This document shows, piece after piece, positions 49,201 to 61,150 of a DNA stretch of 64,000 bases; positions within the stretch are counted from its first letter, which is position 1, and every line of letters begins with the position of its first letter. The DNA lies in contig NC_092571.1 of NCBI RefSeq assembly GCF_037975245.1, positions 15,743,917 to 15,807,916 on the forward strand, given 5' to 3'. Origin of the DNA: Apostichopus japonicus. Lineage: Eukaryota > Echinodermata > Holothuroidea > Aspidochirotida > Stichopodidae. The position numbers and the translations under genes are program-made. The notes beneath the pieces are model-generated. The model saw only the letters and a program-made list of their open reading frames with translations, made no database searches and had not been told where the DNA came from.

Positions 49201-52200
49201 ACGTCTCAGATCTCATACTTGATATGTGGCTTCCCTGTAATGCGTGCAAGAACCTTATTGTTTTGGTAAAGGTCAAAGGTAAGTCAAGTTTGAGAGGTCA
49301 AAGGGTGAAAAGTAAGGAGTGAATATAAGGGCTGAGAATCAGTCAAATTCATTCTTTGTATACTTTACACATGAAACAGCTGAGTTTTACTTGAAATCCC
49401 TTCCTGGATTACATCAAATGAAAATGAGATCCCACTCCCTTCCCAACGGAAATGGCTAAGTAGGGGTCACCACCAAAGAAGGGTTGGTTGGTCAGTTGGT
49501 AGAATGCAAAACTTGTAATTATGAGGTGTTTTCAATTGCCTGTTACCTTCGGACTTGTTTTCTCACACAACAGAGGCAGATGAAGATGAGAAACGTCGTC
49601 GTGAGAGACAGGAAGATTCTATCGAGGCCTATGAGGATGCCTTCCATAGAATCATTGAAGTTACTGGTGAAGATAACCTCAACAAGCTTGTCGACAAATT
49701 TGTTGAAGTTGAAGATCGTAACTTTGCTCTGTTCAACTATGTCAATGAAAAGAACAACCAGATTGAAGCACTCCAAGAACAGATTTGGGAGGTAAAGTAT
49801 GCTGCTGTTACATCATCTGGTCTTGAACTCTTTCTTTAACATTTCAAATTTTGGAGAAAAAATGTGTTAAGATGTTGCATGTGTGTCCCACAAAAGAGGT
49901 TTAGTAACTTGCAGTCAATTACTTTCTTAAACCCAAATATCTTCAGATAGCCAAGCCTGGACTACATCACATCACATTGTTAGCAAATGTTCCAATAGGT
50001 TTTGCCCTTAACATCACTTGGTTGAAAAGGTGATTATCATCAATGGATTAGGTTATCCAACCACCCGGTTGGGCCATTTGTTTCTATACTGTAGTGTTGT
50101 GTCCCACTTCAGAGCACTCGTATTGTCAGTATGAGCAGTATGAATATCATGTTTCTATCAGATCAAGGTAACGAACTGTTTGTACTGACAATACCAGTGC
50201 TTTGAGAGTGTGATATTGCAGAACAGTTTAGAGAGGTATTAGCATTAGGAAATTGTCCCAACTGGCTGATCCAAGAGCCAACTGCAGAAGTTTGTGACGA
50301 GGATAGTTTGTTACAGTCATATGAAACAGTGCACGAAAACAATACATAATTTGATTGCAAAATAATTAATTCTAGGGATAAAAAAAAGCAACCAGCTGCT
50401 GGATCATGTAAATCCCTTAGCTTTAATTGAAATTAATATATTATCATATTTTATGCAATGATTATTCAACAGACCCAAAATGAGATCAAGAAATTTGAGA
50501 GTCAAGGTCTGGAGATGGAGGAAGAAAGGAAAAAAATCCTGAAGAGTTTGGAGGAGAAACAGACAAATGCCAGCAAAGAGGCAGATGATTTTGAAGCTAA
50601 GATGAAAAGTGTCAATAAAATCCTTGACCAACTTAAAGCTGGTGAGTTGTGTACTTAAACCAGCCACACAATTTCCAACTTAACTCTACCATCATAACCT
50701 AGTTTTTGTGTAGCCGTCAAGACCCACAGTGCTACAACTGATCTGTGCATATTGAATGACAGATGAGCACACACCAAACAAAGAAAACAGCTTTCTGTCA
50801 AACACCAATGCTCGTTTAGGTTACACACAAAATTGCCTGTGTATAGCATACATGTTTTCAAATGGGCAGTTGTAGTACTCCTGACATCAAGTCAGAAAAT
50901 TGTTGGTTTACTGACTGAAGTTGACATGACTTTAAACAAAATCTTTTACCATAATCTTCATCAGTCATAAACGCAGACACATTTGAACGACTTTATCCAC
51001 AATTTTCAAACTTAAGGACGGTCAAGTTGAGTCTGGTCGCATTCAGACTGGCGGTGCATATTCATCACGTAAAGCAATATTATTAATGACTAATATACCT
51101 GTCTCCACACAACATTTGACTGTAATGTCAATGTTATGTTTGTCTTCCTCCAGGGGTCGATTCACTCTTCACAAAGATCAACTGTGACAGATCAACCATT
51201 GATGAGATGTTGGGCAGTACCACCGGTGTCTCAGATGAAACCATTATGCAATACCTTGGTCTTGTGGAACAGAGGACTAACGAACTGTTGTCTGTCAGTG
51301 TTTATGTAGATGTCAAGGTCAGTTAAAAGATGCTTTTTGTGATTAAGTTTTGTCAAGTTTGATACCATTGAATACTAAAATTCTATGTAGTTCATTAGCT
51401 TGACTTTAGTCATGTTGAATTTGAAATATTTTATATAACAGTTCCAACATTTTGAGAAACTTTTTGTAAGCTTTCTGTACATGAATATTACTACTATGAA
51501 GAAGTGTCCATGAACCATGTTTTGCTGATTAAAATTTTTTATCATACAAATATCAGAAAGCATCTTAATTTGATAGTCAGTCTGTTTGGTAAATTCGCTC
51601 GAAATTGGTGTATTAATGCAAACAGCTGCATAAAACTGCAGCTAGCTTCTTCCAATTCCCATGTCACATTTATATGACATTGGTGTCAGTCTTGTTTCTT
51701 TCAAATTCAATCTGGGAAATATTCGCTGAATTGAGTCTCTGCCCCAAAAACTTTAACACTGTTCATATAATCATCTATATATTTTGAGTATTTCTCTTAC
51801 AAATTTCACATATCACTTATCATGTTTAACCTCTTTGGTCTCTTTCTTATTCTTCTTAAAACTTAAAAAAAAAAGTTTATCTAAACTCCTTATTTTTTTT
51901 TTTTTTAACAGAATGCAGAAGATGTTGAGAACAAGGTTCCAAGTCTGCTTGGTAAAGGCCCCATTCCAGCCCCCCAACAGCTTCTGATCATGGCACCATC
52001 AACCGGTGATGAGTATGACAGTGACCAAGGGTCAGATATCAGTGATGAAGATAACAGACCTTTGACACAAGGAGAATTGAAGCAGAGGATCATGAAAGGA
52101 GTAAGTCAAAGTTTCTCAGTTGTAGGTGATACTTTCAATGTTAAGCAGTCAAGCAAATGTAGAGTATTAAGGTGAAACCCAGGTAAAGAGCATTGTGTAG

Positions 52201-53089
52201 GAAAGATGGACACTTTTCCATCAAATGACACATTTGCTGTTAAACTCGATGTTATCGACACAATAGCACTACCAATCTGTTTGACTCATCATGCACAAGA
52301 AAAATTTAAACTTTAAGCAAAAAAACGATTTCCATGACAAAACATATTTGGTTGAATTGTTGAGACTTCTTGAAATGTTTCAGTATTACCTCAAAATAAG
52401 CTAGAAAGTAGATATCATGGTCAGTCGTGGTCAAACCTCAGGCAGCATATTGCTACCATCCTGAAAGTGCCAAATTGTCTGATTGAACAATACATGAACC
52501 TTAAAAAAATAACTATCCTCCAGGAAAGAATATTTATGAAACGTGTATGCTTAACTTTGGAGTCAACACTGATGACCTTCAAACAATAAAATTTCCTTCT
52601 TATGTTTCTTTTGCTGAAATTGAGGTAAACATCCAACCCTTCTGAAATCCCAACTTGCCTTGGGGCAGTTGACAAACTGAATATCAGCTAAGCCATATTT
52701 GTCCTTCAGTTTTCCCATATTTGTCCTTCAGTTTTATGACCCTTTCTTAGATCTGTTGCATGCAGTCATGTGATTGGTTCAAGATTTCCCACAAATCTCC
52801 CACAAAGTTCTTTCAACCTTTAATAGTGATTCTGGCAAATCAATGCTATTCCAAGTATGTCTTAAAGTTTCTTACAATTAATTCACTTTTGTCATGAAAA
52901 TGGTGAAACCTTGTTGATTTTCTGCATGTATATATATTTAATTTATCTTTTTTTTTTTAAATTTTGAAGGTTCTGAAGAAAGAGGCAGCAGCAGCTAAGA
53001 AAGGTTTTCAGTATGATCTCTCTGGTGCAAAAGACCTGAAACAGCAGAAACAAACCATGCCAGAGAAAAAGAGAGCTGGCAAGAGGTGA
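46254..53089 (+). CDS. ODAD1: Outer dynein arm docking complex subunit (ODAD1/CCDC114-CCDC63 family), 571 aa
   Basis: Eleven exons join in frame: 46254-46326, 46799-46898, 47372-47502, 47719-47900, 48262-48375, 48772-49027, 49574-49791, 50473-50641, 51154-51317, 51912-52100 and 52970-53089 (stop TGA). The protein is almost all coiled coil, from AENELAKLQRQYRIMEGDRN through KEREEDELLVALRNKREADE. The family block FTKINCDRSTIDEMLG then IMQYLGLVEQRTNELL lies near residues 410-465, and a basic C-terminus (PEKKRAGKR) follows an acidic patch (SDISDEDNRPLT). Length is close to human CCDC63 and shorter than CCDC114. Family members (Chlamydomonas DC2/ODA1) anchor outer dynein arms on axonemal doublets of motile cilia. 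The start MPRGAQRSASRRSD is the first Met after an upstream stop. ODAD1 and CCDC63 are vertebrate paralogues, so this gene may be orthologous to both. Confidence 0.9.
50064..50266. mobile_element. Small MITE-like element, copy 2
   Basis: About 200 bp with ends CCCGGTTGGG and CCCAACTGG, in an intron of the ODAD1-type gene. It shares internal blocks with 25728-25923. ATCCAA occurs on both sides and could be a 6-bp target duplication. Confidence 0.6.
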
Positions 53090-55674
53090 AAAATGATCCA
53101 CAGGGGTCAAAGGTCAATTTGATGTGGTGTACATAGTCCATTTGCATTTCTATCAACCATCAAAGTAAGGCTTCTTTAATTCTACAATGGTCAGATATAA
53201 AACTTAGTCATTGCAACATCAACTGGAGGACAAAGGGGGAGAATCAGAAATCTGTTCACTTCTGTAACTCAGTAATCATAAGCATTGATGTGGTTTTGAC
53301 AAGCACTTCATAAGGCAGGGTTAACCTCTCCGGATTAAGACACCAAAGGTGTTACTACTCAAACATTTAGTTCAATATAGTGAAAAGGTCACAATATAAC
53401 GCATGATATGTGTAGGAAATGGTGTCCAACCACCACAGACTGTACTCTTTTGAAGATTTGAAAGGTCAAAATATGCTAGAAATGGCTAAAATTGTTATCC
53501 ACAATTTGGTAAACTGTGTTTATTTCCATGTTTAATATGTTCTCAATCAGTGGGATACTAACTGCCACATATGTATCATATGAGAATCATTTGTATTTCC
53601 AGTAAAGCACCTGTTACAAACTTTAAGCAAGTGCTGACATTTGTGGTTAACATTAATTAAACAAGCTTGTAAAACACTTTAACCATTAGCAGACTTTTAA
53701 TCTAATTTGAGGATTAACTCTACTTTGATGATTTAATATGTTAAAGCTTAAAAGGTTAAATTGCTTAGATAAGAAGGTTAATACCTAAGTTGTCTGGTTG
53801 CTAAACATTTCGACTAGGCATAACCATTTGTTTTGATATATAGATCTCACAGATCTAATCACTGTTACAAAATCTTAGTTACTTTTTCTTTCAAATGATT
53901 TGTTTTTTTATTTCTGAAAGTAACATGTTGGCAACATTGTCCACATGTTTTTATTAGCCTTTATTAATTACACAATGACAGTTTCTAGTGAAAAGAAAAC
54001 TAAATGAATACATCTGCTAAACTGTTACATACTTTAAATTTTAGGAACCTGGGATATACTTGTAGTGGTTCAAATGGCCAGAAACTTTTCATCATTGTTC
54101 CATGGTAGTATCTCAACATTGTAACCAAATGTAGTCATACACAACATACAATCAGCAGCAAACACACAGTTCCCACGAAGTCCTGAAAAAGGAAAACTTC
54201 TTTTGTAGGTCTTAAATTTTGAAGTTTGATCAAGAAAGGCAAGGAGAAAAACCTGTTTTGAACACTGCTTATATGATAGAAGGTGTAGTCAGGGTATAAT
54301 AAGTTGACCATATAGAAATTACCACTTACTGTGGTGGAACTACATGGCTACAGCATGTCATGTCTGGAATTCATGGCTCTTTGAACATCCCACTCACCAC
54401 AAACTACTAACATAGTTTGCATATATTTTGCTAGAGTTACAACTGTCACGTTTACTTTATAGGTTGCCTAACATTTGGTGTGTTTTGATATGTTTTGACC
54501 TTGAAAATGTTTTCAAATTTATTTGTTCAAAAGCTTGGGAACCATGTAAATGCTACTCTTTCAAGATGTTAACATCTTTTGGTCTTTCCGATCTTATTAA
54601 CAAGCATGTAAATTTGACTTTATTATTGTAATAACCACATATTTGTCCATGTTATATAGGTTGTTAAAATTATACCTGTGAACGACACGTACATACTGCT
54701 TACAAGGTATGTACCCCAAAAAGATGTATAATAGAACATATAACCTTTGAAGACAACCAGATAAAACCTGTTCCTTTTCATTTGTCTTATGTATTTCTTT
54801 TCCTTTATTGCTGACTTCTCCAGCTGAAAATCAGCTCTTTTGGAGATGTTGGCAAAGTATCCCTTCTCTGGGGTATTAGACTCCAAATTACCCGACTTGA
54901 TAGAGACGAAAAAGAAGTGCAATTCTACCATCAGCTCGGTTTACAAGAGATCTGAGTTTAAATTGTCAGATTGCAGAGTTGCAATATTTACCATATGTGT
55001 GATGTCATAGTGACTCCACAGATAAAATCTTTTAATTTAACCTTTGCTCTACTCTTCATCATCTCTACATGGAATGGGTAGGGGGGGGGGGCTGCTACTG
55101 GAAACAAATGGCTGTGGGTAACTTCAATTTGCAGAGCAACAGTTTCATCTATCAAAGCAAAATTTTAACATAAAAAAAAAGATGAAAGCACCATTTAACT
55201 CTCTGATGTCATTTGAAACTTGTGGCAGTCTGCAGTTTAACTCATCAAGTTCATTAAAGTTGCAACAGTTACTTCATACAAATGCAGAGTCGAGTCATTC
55301 AGGGAATTTTTGAATGTTGTGAACTGTCCCATACAATGCTACATGGTTCCTGTGTGCAATAGATGCAATACAAATTTGCACTTGTATAGCAATTTGCCAC
55401 ATTGCATAGTATTTTGCGATGCATTACCGGATAAATTATTCTAAAGTTCCTCACAACCGACTCTAAGCCTCTCCAAGTCACTCGACTTGAAATTTAGTGA
55501 CTAGAGTTGTGACTTTACAACACCGATTAAAACCGGCATGTTATTCTCGACCATAGAAAAAAAACCTGTCCCAAAGCTGTTTTTTAGGAATCGTTATAAA
55601 GAATCTCCATCTCAAAATGAATACTGCTTTTGTTTTGTCTTCTCCTTTCACAATGAGTCCACTTATAACGATCG
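53090..55674. other. Intergenic gap between convergent ODAD1-type and UreG genes
   Basis: Holds the 3' flanks of both genes. I see AT-rich unique sequence and a short G tract near 55081, but no gene, RNA or named repeat. Confidence 0.6.
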
Positions 55675-55744
55675 TCATGGTTTTGACTTGCAGGATGTTA
55701 GTATGAGGTCTGCTATCTCTGGTACTCCAACCATATGCTTTACT

Positions 55745-55972
55745 TGAGCAAAGATGGTTGGACCATTCTGCCTCATCAAATCTGCATCTCTCTTCATCAC
55801 CTGACAGGATGAAATGGAGAAAATATCATGATAGTTTGTACCAGCAACTGTTTGTACCTTGAGCAAAGATGGTTGGACCATTCTGCCTCATCAAATCTGC
55901 ATCTCTCTTCATCACCTGACAGGATGAAATGGAGAAAATATCATGATAGTTTGTACCAGCAACCAACAACTG
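55745..55972. repeat. Tandem duplication (114 bp) covering the start of the last UreG exon
   Basis: The stretch beginning TTGAGCAAAGATGGTTGGAC at 55745 recurs at 55859, essentially identical over 114 bp. It includes the exon's first 56 bp, its acceptor (CTGACAGG on +) and intron sequence. In gene sense the upstream copy offers a second acceptor and part of a second last exon. Confidence 0.93.
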
Positions 55973-57599
55973 TATCCAAGTTTGAATACAATCTGATTTA
56001 AGGTTGTGGAGTTATTGCAAGTTTTAAAATTGGGCCCAATAAAATTCTGCATATTAATGGTCCCAAAAATTTTGGGCCCCACAAATCCTGGCCCCAAAGA
56101 ATGTGTCCCAAAATGCATTTGAGGTGGAAATAAAATTTTGGCCCACACAGCCTAATATTGGACCCGGAATTTTTGTGGGCCAGATGGTCCCAAAATAATT
56201 AAGCCTGCATGTACCAGATATTAACCAACAACTATATACCAAGTTTGGCTACAATCTGACTCCACGAACCCAAGCAAGTGTCACAGACGCACACACACAC
56301 ACACAAGCCAACCTGTCTATAGGTTCCAGCAAGGAACGAAAAATGGCAAAACATGTCATGATTCACTTATAGTAATCTGGTAATGTTACTTCTCATACCA
56401 TGTGAATTTAATTTAATACAATACATATTAATAATTGTAGCATTAGAAGAAAACAGGAACAACAATTTATGGCAATATTTCAAAGGGAAATAATTATTGT
56501 AATGTTAAGCCCACATTACAACATTTCATTAGCAATTGTATCTGAATCCAAAATAGATTTAGATGCAAATGGAAGCAGAATTTGACAGTTTTAAGCCTAC
56601 TTCACCAATATCAAACACTTGGTTGATGGAGTTAAAGAATGTCATCAAGCTGTTTAGGTAAGGTATAAATTAAGTGCATCCTCTTGGAGACAAGAATATC
56701 TAATTATATACTTGTATATATATTGAAGTCTTGCTCCACAATCGGAGAACATTCCAACCATGAGGGTCATGTGACCTGCTCCCAGGTGCTTCTGACATAT
56801 TCTTTAACCCTTACTTTGTGCAAGAGTTTAGTAGACAAAAGAATGCCACAAGGGAGCATGTGACATGACCCTCCATGGTTGGTACAATTTCTGTGCATCT
56901 CCTGATTGACATAGTTGGTCCATGTTCATATATTTATGCTGATGGGCAAGAATATTGCTTCAAAGCAATGAAATTTACTGCTTAAGCTACTGGATGTCAT
57001 CCAGACTGCATTACAGCTTGATAGTTGTAACCAATTGTAGAAACTCCTTGAAGACCAGAGACACAAAAACATTGAACACATAGACAAACCTCTAAGCTGG
57101 CTTCTACAGCATCAGCAATATCTGTCTTATTCACAACCAGTAAATCGCTTTGGGTGATTCCTGGTCCTCCCTTACGCGGAATTTTATCCCCACCTAAAAT
57201 TGGAAGGTTAAAAGATCGACAATGTAAAAATAGTACAAAGAAAAATGTCTGTCTGCCCTTCTAAGAAATAGCCCGAAGGATATTTCAACATCAAGGGTTA
57301 TAGTTGTAACAAAGATTTTGCAAAAAGACTCCAGTGCCAAACAGAGATATCCTAAAGGTGGAAGTTTGACTATATACAAGACCTTGATTGAAGCAGGTTG
57401 TACTTGAGAAATGTCACTTCTTTCATGAAACAGCACTAAACCTTTACAGTGATTTTTTTGTGGTTTAGGCAGTTTTGGTTCAAAAATCGTATCCTGGTGA
57501 AGAGTGGGAACACCAAATATTGCCTAGAAGAGCTGCTCTAATTACATTGTTGCAAGCTTTACACCTGGAAGTAAAGCAATGTCTCCCCACCTTCCTTCC

Positions 57600-57856
57600 T
57601 CAGGTGGGGGACCTGGTTCATTTCGGGAAAAACTGGACCTCTGCTACAGGTGTACACCCACTTTTTTCAACCCCACACAAATCATAGTAGTTATTAGCAC
57701 AACCTTGTGTGTATAACTAATTATTGACCTAATTTATAGTCTTAATATGCCTCAGAATGCAGGGGGACCCCCAGATCCCTCTTTACAGGATTTTGATCCA
57801 ACTACCCCAGGGCTAAAGCCCTCCCTTTTAACATCCTGGGTCCACCCCTGCTTAGG
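57600..57856. repeat. Interspersed repeat related to the 24.2-24.7 kb duplication
   Basis: Shares AGCACAACCTTG, GCCTCAGAATG, a CCCC(A/C)(A/G)ATCCCTC block and a CCCCAGG/ACCCCTCC end with 24180-24360. The edges resemble CAGGTGGGGGACC and GGTCCACCCCTG, hAT-like, but I found no target duplication. It lies in a UreG intron. Confidence 0.4.
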
Positions 57857-59777
57857 AGAATCATGCCTCACCCTAAATCAGTGGGGCATAATTTAGAATT
57901 TTCCCCCCCACCCCCAACCAATAAAATAACACAATGTTGATGGCTTGTCAATCAGTATGAAAGTGTGGATTGCAACTACTTTGCAATCATGAAATTAAGT
58001 TATCTTTGGCCATTAAGCAAGCATTAACAAGTACTGAGTCTGTTGAAGAACCAAGACCGGGTTGTTCCTTCAGTCAAAATGAATGCCACATGTACTATTG
58101 CTTACCTGCGACGTCTATAACATAGATAATGTAATCTGCTTATTCCCTGCTGAAGTTAGCAGCCAGATTATCACCTCCTGATTCCACAAGAATAATCTCT
58201 GGCTTAAATTCCTTTGTAAGGTCTCTTATAGTCTCCATGTTGATTGAATAGTCCTGCAATTTGAAATAAACATCGTCGTGGCAAAAGTGTCTTCAAAATT
58301 CTTAATAATTTTTCATGGCTTAAGCCAGCATAATTCAAACAAGATCCTCAAAACGTTTCTGGTATTGATGAGAGATATTTAAGGAAGTGTTGAAGACACT
58401 TCTTAAGGAATGTGTCCAGATTTTAAGATAGTGTCGCTATGGCAATTTCAAGATTGTCTTGGAGTACCTCTCTTATGGCTGCATGAGGGCAGCCTCCGGT
58501 TTCCACAGCTCTCATCCTCTCTTCTGGTAAAGCTTTATTTTGTACTAAGAATTCCCAGTCTTCCCTGTAATGGAAGTGAAAGAAACCTTTTTTTTTCATT
58601 AGTTACTTATTTATTAAGAAACAGTGTAAAACAAATTTAGGTTCAAAGTTCACACCTAGCTTATATGGCGATATATTAGGCTGCCTATAAGTCTATAGAA
58701 AGAACTGTTGGAAAGTAATGATGAGATATGTATGACAAAGATAGCATTTTAATCCATATAATCAGTTCAATATGACTGAACAAATATTCAGGTCCATCTG
58801 TGTGAGGACCATTCAATCCTCTAATTAAGCCAAAATGATGGACAAAACCCCAAAATTAACTGGTTTGCATATTTTACGAATCACAATACTCACCTGTCCT
58901 ACACATAAATCACTCCAATCTACCCTAGCCTATGAAGAACTGGTAACATTCTTGCACTGTGACCCTAAAGACCCTCATAAAATATCACTGCCCCTCTTCC
59001 TACCAGATCTACCATCCAGAAGACTAAAATGTGCATTTCTATATCCACAGATAATGTAGTACCAGATGTGAAAGATGAAATATCCTGCTCAAAAACATGC
59101 AGATATAAAGGGATGGGGGTATTAGTGCCATACCAAATGAGGAAATGACTTGCAAAAAATGCAGTAAACTGTATTTTTTCAACAAGTTTAAAAGGTCCAC
59201 TGATCTTTACCTTGTAAATATATCATTGGTAACCACACAAACTCCAATCTTTTCCCTTAGGTGTTTGCACAGCGATAGCACGAGGGCGGTCTTCCCCGAA
59301 CCGACTGGTCCTCCGATACCTACAGTGAAAGCTCTCTGAAAGAATGGATGGAAAATAACTGAAAAAGATTGACTTTAAAAAGTCACAATCTCTTGATTAA
59401 TTTGGATTGGCGTAGATCATTACGAAAAAAAGAAAAAATACCTGCTATCAGTCTAAGTAGTATTTCTATAATACTTTCCATTTTTTGACAAATGACCATT
59501 TCAGATGATCTGAAGCTCAGTGATTAATTAAGGTGATCAAACTACTTAGTTGTACACTCTCTGGGTGATGGAAACTTAAAAACTAAAAAACTGAATGAAT
59601 TGATTGCAATGGAGATCTTCAGCAGAGCTTGGGAAGCATCTAGATCAAGATTACAGTCACAACTTTTGCCTCATTTTGGCAGCTTTCATGTAAAATTAGA
59701 CTAGACCCATAGGTAAATCTGTTACGAGAATGGGAGCCTACTTTTATACTCCATCCTACTTTTTCATGGTTGAACAT

Positions 59778-60168
59778 CAGTGGCGGAGCGTCCATACAGT
59801 CAGAGGGGGCGGATGCCCCCCTGACGGACTCAAATGGACTGCTGGCGCCCTTTTCAGCTTGTTACCACTTTTTACTTATTCGCGATTATTGACTTTTTTA
59901 TTGCGCTCTCAAATACCTATTGACATTTGTCACACTTTGTTGGTGTAATTTTCTGACAAAATGGCGATGACACCTATTTATTCTTTGTTTATCTGCAAAT
60001 AAGCAAGGCCCGGAAAGGGTCATTTCCGGCAATCTAGGGAGTATCTTTACTCAAAATATTTCTGTACGCTCCGCGCCAACCTGTGGTGGTGCTCCGCTTA
60101 GATAGTGTCGAAAGCGCCCTACAGACCATTTTCGCCCCCTCTGACCAATACCCCTAGCTCCGCCACTG
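59778..60168. mobile_element. hAT-type non-autonomous element (391 bp) with 8-bp target duplication
   Basis: The ends CAGTGGCGGAGC and GCTCCGCCACTG are perfect inverted copies. They are flanked by TTGAACAT at 59770-59777 and 60169-60176. The interior carries core repeat copy C (60006-60110), which links it to the 40-42 kb cluster. No transposase frame is present. It lies in a UreG intron. Confidence 0.93.
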
Positions 60169-60764
60169 TTGAACATCACGCTGTGGTGAGACCAATTCAA
60201 CATCCTGACAGTGTAGTTTTCTGGGGTTTTTTTCCATTAAATTGTAAAACCTCACTGAGACAGTTTAATTAACTCAGGGAATGATTATGTGGGTCCCCTT
60301 AAGAACTAGAAGGAAAGTAAAACCTGAGGATTGCCAGAGTTTAGCCTGTTAACATATTTATGAATAGTATCACAGTAACATTTTATGACCTTCATGTGTC
60401 AAATTATAATTTAATACATGGCAATTCTTTTCTTTAATGATCATTTTTATTGCAGATACAGTGCAATCCCCCCCCCCCCACACCCACCACCCTTTCCATC
60501 CCACCCCAAATGTAGGGTCAAAAACGAAAATGAAAAAGTCTCAGAGATGTGAGTAATATGAGAGCTATAAATGTTTAAACTTGAAAAAAAACATGACAGT
60601 GATGACATCATAACTGTAACCGAGTTTACTCGCGAGAAGAGCTATGCGATTAATCGACTACAAAAGAAAGAGTCCACTATCAGCACTAGGAGATACCGCA
60701 GATTAAATGTTCTTTTACAAGCAACGGTAGATCGAGAGTGCTAAGGTTTGTGGGGAGACAAGGC

Positions 60765-61150
60765 TGGAGACTTGATCAAGTCTAAAATATAACATCAGTG
60801 CTTTATAAATTACTCTAACCTTTTCCTTTATTTATTAACATCTGCCATGGAGGGTGCGTGTTTGCAAATTATGCTGAATCTAAAATATTAGAGCTCTTAA
60901 GTTAATGACCTAATGAGGGCAGGGGTTTCTAGTGTCAACAACATTGTTAACATTTTACACTGGAAATATGAAAAGGAAAAAAAAAAGGGGGAATGTAAAA
61001 GGATTTCAGATCCTAGTTTTGTAACTATGACATTACAGATTCACACTACCTCCCAGACTCAACTTTTTAACTAGGATATCTCCCCAAAAACAGAGCAAGA
61101 TTTTCTCTTGGCTGTTTGGCAAAGTTAAATGCTTTGCAAAGATCTCTGTG
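60765..61150. repeat. Unclassified interspersed repeat, copy 2
   Basis: Shares ordered blocks with 9555-9910 (GAGACTTGATCAAGTCTAAA, GATCCTAGTTTTG, TATGACAT, CCCAGAC, GATATCTCCCCA, GGCTGTTTGG). It lies in a UreG intron. The remainder of 59340-62940 gave no convincing coding exon. Confidence 0.45.

Noticed and set aside
59449-59515. Short minus-strand frame with splice-like edges between UreG exons
   Set aside because: It lacks UreG similarity and ends in the wrong phase to join the known core exon.
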